Shown here piece after piece: positions 25,392 to 34,266 of a stretch of DNA of 64,000 bases; position 1 is the stretch's first letter, and the number at the start of each line of letters is the position of its first letter. Location: assembly GCF_030815855.1 (NCBI RefSeq), contig NZ_JAUSXG010000001.1, positions 1,116,001 to 1,180,000 of the forward strand. The letters are read 5' to 3'. Under the pieces are notes generated by a model, which was not told the DNA's origin, did no database searches, and saw nothing but the letters and a program-made list of their open reading frames with translations. The translations under genes and the position numbers were made by a program. This DNA is from Variovorax paradoxus. GTDB taxonomy: Bacteria > Pseudomonadota > Gammaproteobacteria > Burkholderiales > Burkholderiaceae_C.

Positions 25392-28300
25392 ATGTCATTG
25401 TCCGTCTGGGTCAGGATTCGCTTGCCACTGGCAATTTTCGTGGCCGGCGCGGTGCTATCGATCGCCCTTGCCGTCTCCGCCCGCCAGGAGATCGGGCGCA
25501 GTGCCCAGGCACGCTTCGACGCAACCGCGCTCGATCTGGCACGCAAGGTCGAAGCCCGCTTCGACGACTACATCGCCGTGCTGATCGGCCTGCGTGCCCG
25601 GTTCAATACCTCCGAAACCGTGGCGCGGAGCGACTTCACGGATTACGTCGCGGGGCTGAACCTGGCCAGCGCGTACCCCGGTTTCCAGGCCGTCAACTAT
25701 GCGCCGCGCGTGTTGGCCGGCGACAAGCAGGCCTTCGAGCAACGGGTGCGCGGTGATGCCGACCTGACCGCCAGCGTGGCCTCCAGCTTCGCCATCAAGC
25801 CGCCCGGCGAACGGGAAATCTACTATCCGCTGGTCTACATCGAGCCGCGGGCTGGAAACGAGAGGCTGCTCGGCAACGACCTGGGCGCAATGCCCGACAG
25901 GGGAGACGCGCTCGAGCAGGGGCGCGACACGGGCGGGCTCGTCATGTCCGGCCGCAAAGTCCGCATCGCGGGGCGCGAGTCCGACATCGGATTGGCGATG
26001 CGGCTGCCGGTCTATCGTCCAAGGCAACCGCTCGACACGCTCGAGCAGCGGCGCAATGCCTATCTCGGCTCCGTGGGCGCGGGCTTCAGCGTGGCCGGGA
26101 TGCTGGGCGATGTGGTGGGTGCCACGGCCGCGAGGACATTCCGGTTGCGCCTGATCGATGCCGGGCCGGGCCAGGGCGCGATCGGAACACGCGCCGAGAC
26201 CAGGTTTGTCACGCCGGCCTCGTTCGGCGAGCAGCAATTGCTGTTCGACAGCGCGGCCTCTGCGAAGCCCGCCGCCGCGCCCGTGCGCAGCCTGGAACGT
26301 ATGCTCGGATTCGAGCTGGGCGGCCACTCCTGGCTGGTGGAAATCGGCCAGGACGAAAACCAGGTCTTCGGTCCGCTCGACAAGGCCATTCCATGGTTCA
26401 TCGTCTTCGGTGGGCTGGCCACCAGCATGCTGCTTGCGGGCATCGTCTTTTCGTTGACCACCTCGCGCAGCCGGGCCCAGGTGTTGGCGAACAAGATGAC
26501 CGTCCACCTGCGCACCAGCGAGCGGCAGTTGGAGGAGGCCCAGCATCTGGCAAGCCTGGGCAGCTGGATCCTCGATCCCAAGACCGGAGCCCTGCAATGC
26601 TCCGAGGAAGCCCGGCGCATCCTGGGCTTCGAGACCGGCTCCTTGCGGTCGGACCTGCCCGCGTTGCTCTTGCGCGTTCCGGACGGGGACCGCGCCGCGG
26701 TCGAACAGCAGATCGCATGGGTCTCCGAGTCCAAGGAGCGCAGTGAATTCGAGCACCGTCTGTGCCTGCCCGACGGCACCGAACGCTGGCTCCACGTCAT
26801 CGCACAGTCGGCCGAAGAAGATGGAAAGACGCTCGTGCGCGGCACCGTGCGCGACGCCACGCGGCCGCGCAAGGATGCGCTGCGCCAGAAGCTCGAGTAC
26901 AAGATCGCCCGACTGCTTGCCGCCGATGGCAGGGCCGAGATGGTGATCACGCAAGCGCTGGAAGCCGTGTGCACCGACCTGCGCTGGGACTGCGGCGCGT
27001 TGTGGAGCGTGGGAGAGGACGGCGCGGTTCGCTGCGCCGCCGCCTGGCATGCCGACCACGCCCCCCAGGCATTGCGGCAATTCGTCTCCGACAGCCGATC
27101 GCTCGAGTACGGGGCCGACGAAGGCTCGCTGGGCCGCGCCTGGAAAACCACCGGCATCGTGCAAATCGACACGCTGGCGGCGCCGCACGACTTTGCCCGC
27201 GACGTGCTCGCCGGCCAATCCGGGCTGACTTTCGGCGTCGTCGTGCCGATTGTCATTACCGGCTCGACCACGGCGCTGGAGCTCTTCGGCTCCAATACCT
27301 ACGCTGTCGACGCCGAGACGCTGGAGTCGCTGCGTGTCATCGCCTTGCAGATCGCCCAGTACAAGCAACGCAAGCTGGCTGAGAGAAGTCTTCGCTTCAT
27401 GGCCAGCCACGACGAGTTGACCGGGTTGTTCAACCGCGCCGCGCTGCAGCACGAGCTTGATCGCGCCATCAAGCGCAGCAATCGCCATCAGAAGCAGTTC
27501 GCGGTGCTGTTCATCGACCTCGATCGCTTCAAGCACATCAACGACACGCTGGGCCACGGCGTGGGCGACGAGATGATCAAGATCTGCGGCGAGCGCCTGA
27601 CGGCACTGCTGCGCGAGGCCGACGTCGTGGCGCGTTTCGGTGGCGACGAGTTCGTGCTGCTGCTGGAGAATCTCTCCAGCGCGAACGATGCCGCGGTGCT
27701 CTCCGAAAAAGTGCTGGCCTGCTGCGCCGAGCCTTTCGCCGTTGCGGGACGCGAGCTCCACGTGACCGCCAGCGTCGGCGTCAGCGTCTATCCGGACGAC
27801 GGCGGCGACGCCGAGGCGCTCTTGAAGAATGCCGACACGGCGATGTACCGCGCCAAGGAAAAAGGCCGCAATACCTTCCGGTTCTACGCGGCGAAGATGA
27901 ATGCGCAGAGCACCGAACAGCTGATGCTGGAAAGCGCGTTGCGCCGAGCCTTGGAGCGTGGCGAGCTCGAAATGCACTACCAGCCGAAGATGGACCTGCA
28001 GACCCAGCGCATCGTCGGCGTCGAGGCGCTCATGCGTTGGCACCACCCGGTGCTGGGCATGGTTCCACCGGTGAAGTTCATTCCGATTGCCGAAGAAATC
28101 GGATTGATCGTGTCCCTGGGCAAGTGGTCGCTGGAGAGGGCCTGCGCCGATTCGCGTTCGTGGCAGGAATTCGGTTTGCCCGAGGTGCTGATGAGCGTCA
28201 ATCTATCGCCGCGCCAATTCGAAAGCCGCACGCTCATCGCCGACATCCAGGCCATTCTGGAAGCCTCCGGCCTGAAGCCGTCGCTGCTGGAACTGGAAAT

Positions 28301-28715
28301 TACCGAAGGCGCGGTGATGGCGAACCCCGAGCGTGCGACGCAATTGCTCCAGACGATTCGAGACATGGGCGTGGGGCTCGCCATCGACGACTTTGGAACC
28401 GGCTATTCCTCGCTTTCTTACCTGAAGCATTTTCCGCTGTCGACGGTCAAGATCGACCGCTCCTTCATCAACGACCTGTCGCAGGACGCCGACGCGCGGG
28501 CGCTCATCGACGGCATCATCACCCTGGCCCATGGCTTGCGAATGAAGGTCGTGGCCGAGGGCGTCGAGACCCCAGCCCAGTTCGATTACCTGCACAGCCG
28601 CGGATGCGACGAGGCCCAGGGCTATTGGCTGTGCAAGCCCGTGTCTGCAGATGAGGTGCGCAATTTCATGGCGCGTCACCTGCGAAACCAATTTGCTCCA
28701 ACGGTCGCGGCCTGA
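25392..28715 (+). CDS. CHASE-PAS-GAF-GGDEF-EAL c-di-GMP signalling protein
   Basis: 1107-residue membrane sensor. N-terminal transmembrane helix, periplasmic CHASE domain (about 60-270, YVAGLNLASAYPGFQAVNYAP), second helix near 350 (WFIVFGGLATSMLLAGIVF), PAS (about 395-505), GAF (about 530-670), GGDEF (about 680-840) and EAL (about 860-1100). Both catalytic domains look intact: RFGGDEFVLL with an inhibitory-site R-E-A-D upstream, and EALMRW, NLSPRQFE, DDFGTGYSSL, KIDRSFI, EGVETPAQ. It may therefore make or degrade c-di-GMP depending on signal. The start at 25392 (MSLSVWVRIRL) gives a proper membrane N-terminus. Confidence 0.93.
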   Translation: MSLSVWVRIRLPLAIFVAGAVLSIALAVSARQEIGRSAQARFDATALDLARKVEARFDDYIAVLIGLRARFNTSETVARSDFTDYVAGLNLASAYPGFQAVNYAPRVLAGDKQAFEQRVRGDADLTASVASSFAIKPPGEREIYYPLVYIEPRAGNERLLGNDLGAMPDRGDALEQGRDTGGLVMSGRKVRIAGRESDIGLAMRLPVYRPRQPLDTLEQRRNAYLGSVGAGFSVAGMLGDVVGATAARTFRLRLIDAGPGQGAIGTRAETRFVTPASFGEQQLLFDSAASAKPAAAPVRSLERMLGFELGGHSWLVEIGQDENQVFGPLDKAIPWFIVFGGLATSMLLAGIVFSLTTSRSRAQVLANKMTVHLRTSERQLEEAQHLASLGSWILDPKTGALQCSEEARRILGFETGSLRSDLPALLLRVPDGDRAAVEQQIAWVSESKERSEFEHRLCLPDGTERWLHVIAQSAEEDGKTLVRGTVRDATRPRKDALRQKLEYKIARLLAADGRAEMVITQALEAVCTDLRWDCGALWSVGEDGAVRCAAAWHADHAPQALRQFVSDSRSLEYGADEGSLGRAWKTTGIVQIDTLAAPHDFARDVLAGQSGLTFGVVVPIVITGSTTALELFGSNTYAVDAETLESLRVIALQIAQYKQRKLAERSLRFMASHDELTGLFNRAALQHELDRAIKRSNRHQKQFAVLFIDLDRFKHINDTLGHGVGDEMIKICGERLTALLREADVVARFGGDEFVLLLENLSSANDAAVLSEKVLACCAEPFAVAGRELHVTASVGVSVYPDDGGDAEALLKNADTAMYRAKEKGRNTFRFYAAKMNAQSTEQLMLESALRRALERGELEMHYQPKMDLQTQRIVGVEALMRWHHPVLGMVPPVKFIPIAEEIGLIVSLGKWSLERACADSRSWQEFGLPEVLMSVNLSPRQFESRTLIADIQAILEASGLKPSLLELEITEGAVMANPERATQLLQTIRDMGVGLAIDDFGTGYSSLSYLKHFPLSTVKIDRSFINDLSQDADARALIDGIITLAHGLRMKVVAEGVETPAQFDYLHSRGCDEAQGYWLCKPVSADEVRNFMARHLRNQFAPTVAA

Positions 28716-28741
28716 CGGCCGGACCCTTGAAGCAATCGTTA

Positions 28742-28759
28742 CCGGGCACGTTCGCCCGG
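28742..28759. terminator. Hairpin after the GGDEF-EAL gene
   Basis: Stem CCGGGC / GCCCGG with a 6-base loop, 27 bases after the stop codon and 28 bases before the next start. No T tract follows, so it may be an RNA-stability element rather than a terminator. Confidence 0.35.
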
Positions 28760-28787
28760 ACATTGCAGCAACTTCGCAGGAGCATTC

Positions 28788-29579
28788 ATGATTCATTCGA
28801 CACAAGGCAAAACACTGGAACAGACGATCGCCGCCATCAAGGGGCTCGACCTCACACTCATCAAGTTCAAGGCCTCCCGCAAAGAAGACGGCTATGGCTG
28901 GTCGGCAGCCTACGCAGATCAGATGGAGGTGGCCTACAAGCGCTACCTGATCCTGCACGCCAAGCACCCCGACCTGACGCTCGCTCCCGAGCAGGACGTC
29001 GACCGCTTCTGGCACATGCACATTCTCGACACGAGAAAGTACGCAGCCGATTGCGAAACCACGTTCGGCTATTTTCTGCACCACTTTCCATACCTCGGCC
29101 TGCGCGGCGAGGACGACGCCAAGGCGCTGCAAGCGGCCTTCGTGGAGATGCAGCGCCTGACCGCCGAGGAATTCGGTGAGCCGGCGGTCGCGTCTCCACG
29201 CGGGCCGGGCAAGGATGTGGCCGCTTGGTGCTCGCTCGAGGCGGGCAAGCCCGCAGCGGCTTGGTGTTCGCTCGAGGTGGGCAAGCCGGCAGCGGCTTGG
29301 TGTTCGCTTGAGGCGGGCAAGCCCGCAGCGGCTTGGTGCTCGCTTGAGACGGGCAAACCTGCAGCGGCTTGGTGTTCGTTCGAGGCGGGCAAAGTTGCGG
29401 CCGCGTGGTGTTCGCTCGAGGCGGACAAACCGGCAGCCGCGTGGTGCTCGCTGGAGGCGGGCAAACCTGCGGCTGCATGGTGTTCGCTGGAGACGGGCAC
29501 TGCCTCCGCGGCTGGGCTCTCGCTGACGGCTGGCGCGTCTGAGCCGGCAGCCTCGCGCGCAGGGTCCAGTTTGGCGTGA
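28788..29579 (+). CDS. GRDP-like domain protein with eight 12-residue Trp-Cys repeats
   Basis: 263 residues. Residues 1-130 resemble the glycine-rich-domain-protein (GRDP/DUF1399) core: YKRYLILHAKHPDLTLAPEQ, then VDRFWHMHILDTRKYAADC and FGYFLHHFPYLG. Residues 141-236 are eight tandem 12-mers with the consensus GKPAAAWCSLEA; Trp, Cys and Ser are invariant in all eight, and a ninth degenerate unit lacks Trp-Cys. The tail is Ala/Ser-rich. No signal peptide or membrane helix. AGGAG precedes the ATG. Function unknown: the repeat could be a metal- or thiol-rich scaffold, a short helical solenoid, or modified peptide cores. No maturation enzyme is adjacent. Confidence 0.85.
   Translation: MIHSTQGKTLEQTIAAIKGLDLTLIKFKASRKEDGYGWSAAYADQMEVAYKRYLILHAKHPDLTLAPEQDVDRFWHMHILDTRKYAADCETTFGYFLHHFPYLGLRGEDDAKALQAAFVEMQRLTAEEFGEPAVASPRGPGKDVAAWCSLEAGKPAAAWCSLEVGKPAAAWCSLEAGKPAAAWCSLETGKPAAAWCSFEAGKVAAAWCSLEADKPAAAWCSLEAGKPAAAWCSLETGTASAAGLSLTAGASEPAASRAGSSLA
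29208..29495 (+). repeat. Eight in-frame 36-bp tandem repeats
   Basis: Exactly 8 x 36 bases encoding 12-residue units. Copies differ mostly at synonymous positions (TGT/TGC, CTC/CTG/CTT, GCG/GCC/GCT), while TGG-TG(T/C)-TCG is kept in all, so the Trp-Cys-Ser core is under protein-level constraint. The period is a multiple of three, which keeps every frame open on both strands. Confidence 0.95.
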
Positions 29580-29866
29580 ATGGATGAAGGGTGGGGATAG
29601 GCACGAGGCGGTTGGTCCGCCTCGCGCCCCTTGCGCAGCAACAAGTCCAGACCTGCTCGTCTCATGTTCCCGCGATTCGCCGAGGAGTGATGCGGGCCGT
29701 CCGACGTCATATGCATGCGCACAGCTGGCGTTTGCGCGATGGTGTCGAAGTTCCGGTATGCAGCGGAAGCGGACTGTCGCTGCTCATGGCTAGACTTCCG
29801 AGTTCGGCCACAACCGGCCGTTCGGCAGCGTTGCCCACCGAAGCAATCCACACCTAGTATTGGGCT

Positions 29867-30319
29867 ATGAAAAAGCAGATGAGTCTCGGCCGATACCTTC
29901 GGCGTGCAGCGGCAGCAATGGTTGTGGGTCTAGCGTTCAATACGGTGAGTGCTGAGCAGCACTGCTCGCTATGGCTTCCGCGCGCTGCGAATGGCGAGTG
30001 CGGCATGTACGAGGTGTCGATGGTTCAGTTGATCGCCAATCCAGATGCCTTCGAAGGCAAAAAGGTCGCGGTGATTGGCGTTCTAAACACCCAGTTCGAA
30101 GGTGATGCTCTGTACCTCCACAAAGAAGACCTAACCGCACGCATCTCGTTGAATTCTGTTTCGCTGGTGCTTCCGCCGAATTGGGCGGCGATTTCTTCTG
30201 CCTGCAAGAATCGGAGCTATGTTCTTCTGCACGGGGTGTTCACCTCCAAGACCAAGGGCCACGCAGTTTGGCGAGCCGGGTCTTTGGAGTCACTGGACCT
30301 TTGTCGACCATGGGAATGA
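29867..30319 (+). CDS. Secreted hypothetical protein
   Basis: 150 residues, not recognised. Sec signal peptide (RRAAAAMVVGLAFNTVSA, cleavage near residue 29), then four Cys that could form disulfides (HCSLW, GECGMY, SACKN, DLCRP). The core AFEGKKVAVIGVLNTQFEGDALYLHKED and YVLLHGVFTSKTKG looks like a small OB-fold-type beta barrel, similar in outline to lipoprotein/periplasmic domains that bind ligands. Base composition is clearly lower in G+C than the neighbours (many AAT, GTT, TTC/TTT and ATC mixes), suggesting recent acquisition. The 287 bases before it hold no supported gene. Confidence 0.7.
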   Translation: MKKQMSLGRYLRRAAAAMVVGLAFNTVSAEQHCSLWLPRAANGECGMYEVSMVQLIANPDAFEGKKVAVIGVLNTQFEGDALYLHKEDLTARISLNSVSLVLPPNWAAISSACKNRSYVLLHGVFTSKTKGHAVWRAGSLESLDLCRPWE

Positions 30320-30506
30320 AAACGTCGAGCGATTGAAAGGAAGGGCTGCTTTAGGGAGGACCGAAAGACGGCTCAGGGCCCGATTGCGACGTTCACTCGT
30401 CGCGACCTTAGGACCGCTGTCAGTCTTAAGCAGCCCTCGAAGATCCCTCCATCGATCGCCTTCGGAAGAGACATGCACGACGCTCGTTTCCCACGCCAGT
30501 GCACTC

Positions 30507-31838
30507 CTACCTCTGCGGCATATCCTTAACCGAATACCCCAAGCTAACCGTCGCATCCTCCGGAATCCCAGGCATCGTCGCATTCCACGCCGCCCAGTCA
30601 GCCCGCATCGCAGTCAGCCTCTGCGGCTCCTTCTTCCCCAGATTCGCCCGCTCGCGCTCATCGGCCGGAATGTTGAAGAGGTACTCGTTCCCATCCACCT
30701 TCAGGTACTTCCAATCCCCATCGCGCATGGCTTCCTGTCCGCGATGGTTCATGCGCCAATGCAGCGGCCTGCGGAAGCTGTGCTTCGCATCCTTCAGCAC
30801 GGGCATCAGCGAGACGCCGTCGAGCGGATAGGCCGCATCGGCCTTCACGCTGGCCGCATCGAGCATCGTGGCGGACCAGTCCATGGTCATGCAGAGTTGC
30901 TTGCTCTCGCCGCCCTTGGCAATCACCTTGGGCCAGTGCGCGATCCATGGCACGCGGATGCCGCCTTCGGTCAAATCCATCTTGCCGCCGACCAAGGGCC
31001 AGTTGTCCGAGAAGCGTTCGCCGCCGTTGTCGCTGGTAAACACCACCAGGGTGTTGTCGGCCATGCCGTGCTTTTCGAGCGCGGCCATGATCCAGCCGAT
31101 GCCTTCGTCCATGTGATGGATCATGCGGCGGTACACGTGAATGTTGCCGCCGGCCAGGTCGAACAGGTTGTCTTTCACGGTCGGCGCTTTTTCGGCGTCG
31201 TCGCGTGTTTCCCAGGGCCAGTGCGGGGCGGTGTAGTGCAGGCTCAGGAAGAAGGGCGCTTCTTCCTCGGTCTTCTGCTTGGCGGCCATGCGCTCGACAT
31301 AGTCGACGGCGCGCTTCGAGAGCAGGTCGGTCAGGTAGCCGTCTTCCTGCTTGTCTTCTTCGCCGAACCACAGGTCGTGCTGGCCGGTGGAGTCGCAGTG
31401 GGTGAAGTAGTCGACGCCGCCCGACATGGGCCCGAAGAACTCGTCGTACCCCGAGCGCAGCGGTCCGAAGTGCGGCGGGTAGCCCAGGTGCCATTTGCCG
31501 ATGAGCGCAGTCTGGTAGCCGCCGGCCTTCAGCAGCGATGGCAGGGTGGGGTGGTCGGTGGGCAGGCCGAGCGTGGTGCTGCCGCGGCTGCTGCTGCGAA
31601 TGGGCTCTTCGGCCGCGCCGCGCAGGCGGTACTGGTAGCGCGCGGTGATCATCGCGAAGCGCGTGGGCGAGCACACGGGCGAGTTCGAGTAGCCCTGCGT
31701 GAGCTTCAGGCCGTTGGCCGCCAGGCCGTCGAGCACGGGCGACACGGGGCCGAATGTGGCATCGCGGCCGCCGTAGCAGCCGAGGTCGGCATAGCCGAGG
31801 TCGTCGGCCACGATGAAGATGATGTTGGGTCGAGTCAT
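30507..31838 (-). CDS. Sulfatase (arylsulfatase A family)
   Basis: 443-residue type I sulfatase. N-terminal metal ligands in FIVADDLGYADLG (Asp12, Asp13), the activation motif CSPTR with Cys56, which formylglycine-generating enzyme converts to the catalytic aldehyde, then GKWHLG and the metal-site motif FTSDNGGER. No signal peptide is present from the ATG at 31838, so the enzyme appears cytoplasmic and would act on imported sulfate esters. It follows a Bug-type solute receptor on the same strand by 14 bases, which may deliver that substrate. Confidence 0.9.
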   Translation of the reverse strand: MTRPNIIFIVADDLGYADLGCYGGRDATFGPVSPVLDGLAANGLKLTQGYSNSPVCSPTRFAMITARYQYRLRGAAEEPIRSSSRGSTTLGLPTDHPTLPSLLKAGGYQTALIGKWHLGYPPHFGPLRSGYDEFFGPMSGGVDYFTHCDSTGQHDLWFGEEDKQEDGYLTDLLSKRAVDYVERMAAKQKTEEEAPFFLSLHYTAPHWPWETRDDAEKAPTVKDNLFDLAGGNIHVYRRMIHHMDEGIGWIMAALEKHGMADNTLVVFTSDNGGERFSDNWPLVGGKMDLTEGGIRVPWIAHWPKVIAKGGESKQLCMTMDWSATMLDAASVKADAAYPLDGVSLMPVLKDAKHSFRRPLHWRMNHRGQEAMRDGDWKYLKVDGNEYLFNIPADERERANLGKKEPQRLTAMRADWAAWNATMPGIPEDATVSLGYSVKDMPQR

Positions 31839-31852
31839 GTCTCTGACGAGGT

Positions 31853-32845
31853 TCAGGGCTGGTAGCCGGACTTCTGGACAACGGGCGCCCACTGCGCCTT
31901 GTAGGCCTTGAGCATGGCGGCGGTCTGCGCCTGCGTGCTCACCACCGGTGTCATGCCGGCGTCCTTGAACTTGCGCTGGGTGTCGGGGTCTTGCATGACT
32001 TCGCGAATCATCACGGACAGGCGGTCGACCTTCTCTTTCGGCATGCTCTTCGGCGCGAAGAAGGTGTTCCAGCCGGTCGCGGCCAGGTCGAGGCCGGCTT
32101 CCTTGAAGGTCGGAATCGACGGCGCGAAGGGCGAACGCTTGTCACCCGAAATCGCGAGGATGCGCAGCTTGCCGGCGGTGTGTTGCGGCAGCACGACGTC
32201 TTCGGTGTCGACCGAAATGGGCACCTGGCCGCCGATCAGGTCGTTCAGCAGCGGCGCCGAGCCGCGGTAGCCGATCACCTGCGTTTGCACCTTGGCCTTC
32301 TCGCCCACCATGAGGCCGAAGAAGTGCGGCAGGCTGCCGGTGGCCGGCACGCCCACGTTGGCCTGGTTGGGGTTGGCGCGCATCCATGCGAGCAGGTGGT
32401 TCAGCTCGCGCACCGGCAGGTGGGGCGACACGGAAAGCGCAAAGTCGTAGGAGTTGACGTGCGACACGGGCACGAAGTCGCGCTCGGGGTCGTAGTTGTT
32501 GTCCTTGAAGACCAGCGGCGCCACCACCATCACGGCGGGGTTGGCGAGCATCAGCACGTTCTGGTTGGCGGGCGTGTTCTTGGCCTGCTGCGCAGCAAGG
32601 CGGCCGCCCGCGCCGGGCTTGTTGTCGACGATGACCGGCACGCCGAGCTTGGTGCCGAGCTTCTCGCCGACGATGCGCGCCACGCGGTCGGTCGCACCGC
32701 CGGGGGCATAGCCGACGACGATGTGCAGCGGGCTGTCGAGCGACTGGGCGCTCGCGGTTGTGGCCATGGCGGCAATGGACGCCATGAAGCCTGCTGCGGC
32801 AAGCAGCATGGCAAGGCGGCGGGTAAGGGGTGTGTTCTTCAGCAT
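31853..32845 (-). CDS. Bug-family tripartite tricarboxylate transporter receptor
   Basis: 330-residue periplasmic solute receptor. Signal peptide (LAMLLAAAGFMASIAAMATTASA), then HIVVGYAPGGATDRVARIVGEKL, VIVDNKPGAGGRLAAQ and GVPATGSLPHF, the typical Bug (TctC) pattern with the carboxylate-binding loops. No TctA/TctB membrane genes are adjacent, as is common for the large Bug repertoires of Burkholderiales. Transcribed with the downstream sulfatase gene, so a sulfonated or sulfated organic acid is a plausible ligand. Confidence 0.92.
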   Translation of the reverse strand: MLKNTPLTRRLAMLLAAAGFMASIAAMATTASAQSLDSPLHIVVGYAPGGATDRVARIVGEKLGTKLGVPVIVDNKPGAGGRLAAQQAKNTPANQNVLMLANPAVMVVAPLVFKDNNYDPERDFVPVSHVNSYDFALSVSPHLPVRELNHLLAWMRANPNQANVGVPATGSLPHFFGLMVGEKAKVQTQVIGYRGSAPLLNDLIGGQVPISVDTEDVVLPQHTAGKLRILAISGDKRSPFAPSIPTFKEAGLDLAATGWNTFFAPKSMPKEKVDRLSVMIREVMQDPDTQRKFKDAGMTPVVSTQAQTAAMLKAYKAQWAPVVQKSGYQP

Positions 32846-32995
32846 GATGAGGTTCCTCCTCGTTCAATCAATCATTCGGCCGTTGGGGGAGCCCCCGGGT
32901 GTTCTCGCAGGTTGGCGTTCGGTCTCGAACGACTGTAGGGACGCTACAGTCGATTGATCTAATCCACCATCCTCCAGACTAACCCGCAACGCCAC

Positions 32996-34266
32996 ATGGC
33001 GCACCAGAATCCTTCCACGCAAAACCCCGGCAGTGCCTCGAACGAGCGGCAGCACATGGTCGATGCGCTGCGCGGCTTCGCGCTGCTGGGCATCCTGGTG
33101 GTCAACATCGCCAGTTTCGCGTCGACGTACTACGGCATCGGCATTCCCGACCCGATGGCCGTTTCCCTGGCCGAACGCTCTGCCTCGTTCGCGCGGGCCT
33201 TCATGTTCGAGACCAAGTTCTACCTGCTGTTCTCGTTCCTGTTCGGCTACAGCTTCACGCTGCAGATGCGTGCGGCCGAGCGCGACGGCAAGGCGTTCGT
33301 GCCGCGCATGGTGCGGCGGCTCGTGGGGCTGTGGGTGATCGGCGCGGTGCATGCCGTGCTGCTCTACTACGGCGACATTCTCACCACCTATGCGGTGCTG
33401 GGCGCGGTGCTGCTCATGCTGCGGCGGCGCGGGGATGTGTTTCTGGCGTGTGCGGCCATGGGGCTGGTGCTGCTGGTTTCGGCGCTATGGGCCGGCGTCG
33501 GCCACATGTATTCGCAAGCGGACATGCAGATGGCAGCGCGGGCGGCGTACGCCGAAGCCGCCGCGGCGCAGGCCGCCTACCGCGCCTCGCCCGCCATGGT
33601 GGTGGTCCAGCACCTGCGCGATCTCTCGAATGTCTGGTGGGTCACCGCGCTGGTGCAGGCACCTGAGGCATTGGCCATGTTCTTTGCGGGGTTCATCGCC
33701 GGGCGGCGCGGGCTGCTCGCGCACGTGGAAGCGCATCGCAAGCTGCTGTGGCGGGTTATGTCATGGGGACTCGCCATCGGCTTGCCGGGCGCGCTGGCCT
33801 ACGCCCTGCCGGCCCTGCGGCTGAACGACGCGGTGCGCGAGCTCCAGGGCCTTGCGGTCACTCTGCTGACCGCGCCGTTTCTGGCCGCCGGTTACGCGGC
33901 CGGCATGCTGCTCGTGTTCCAGACGGGGCGCGGCCGCGTGCTGGCGCGGCTGCTCGCGCCGGCGGGCCGCATGGCGCTGTCGAACTACCTGCTGCAATCG
34001 CTGGTCTGCGCGTGGATCTTTCTGGCCTACGGGCTGCGATGGGTCGGAACCATCGGGCCGCTGGCGTCGTTTGCCGTGGCATTCGCGATCTTCGCGGGCA
34101 ACCTGGTGCTGAGCCGGTGGTGGATGCACCGCTTTGCCTATGGGCCTCGGAGTGGGTGCTGCGGGCGTTCACCTATCTCCAGCTTCCGCCGATGCGCCGC
34201 CGTATCCACGCTGGCCGCGCCGATCAGGCCGATCAGGCCGATCAGCGCGGCGGCACGCCTTCCTGA
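32996..34266 (+). pseudogene. DUF418 membrane protein, frameshifted near the C-terminus
   Basis: Multi-helix membrane protein of the DUF418/YeiB type: ALRGFALLGILVVNIASFAS at the start, GDILTTYAVLGAVLL, and the C-terminal DUF418 region LAPAGRMALSNYLLQS. After HRFAYGP (about residue 383) the frame breaks near 34145; the family's ending EWVLRAFTYLQLPPMR continues in the next frame and stops at 34266. One extra C in GGGCCTCGG would restore it. As given, the frame runs on to 34390 as an unrelated Arg-rich tail overlapping the mscS-like gene by 149 bases. Real mutation or sequencing error cannot be decided here. Confidence 0.8.

Noticed and set aside
29208..29495. CRISPR-like array
   Set aside because: Repeats are contiguous, without spacers, and encode protein in frame.
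29069..29851. Open frames on both strands across the 36-bp repeats, with S-S-E-H-x-A-A-A-G-L repeats on the minus strand
   Set aside because: The repeat length is divisible by three, so all frames stay open automatically. Only the + frame has a ribosome binding site and a recognisable upstream domain.
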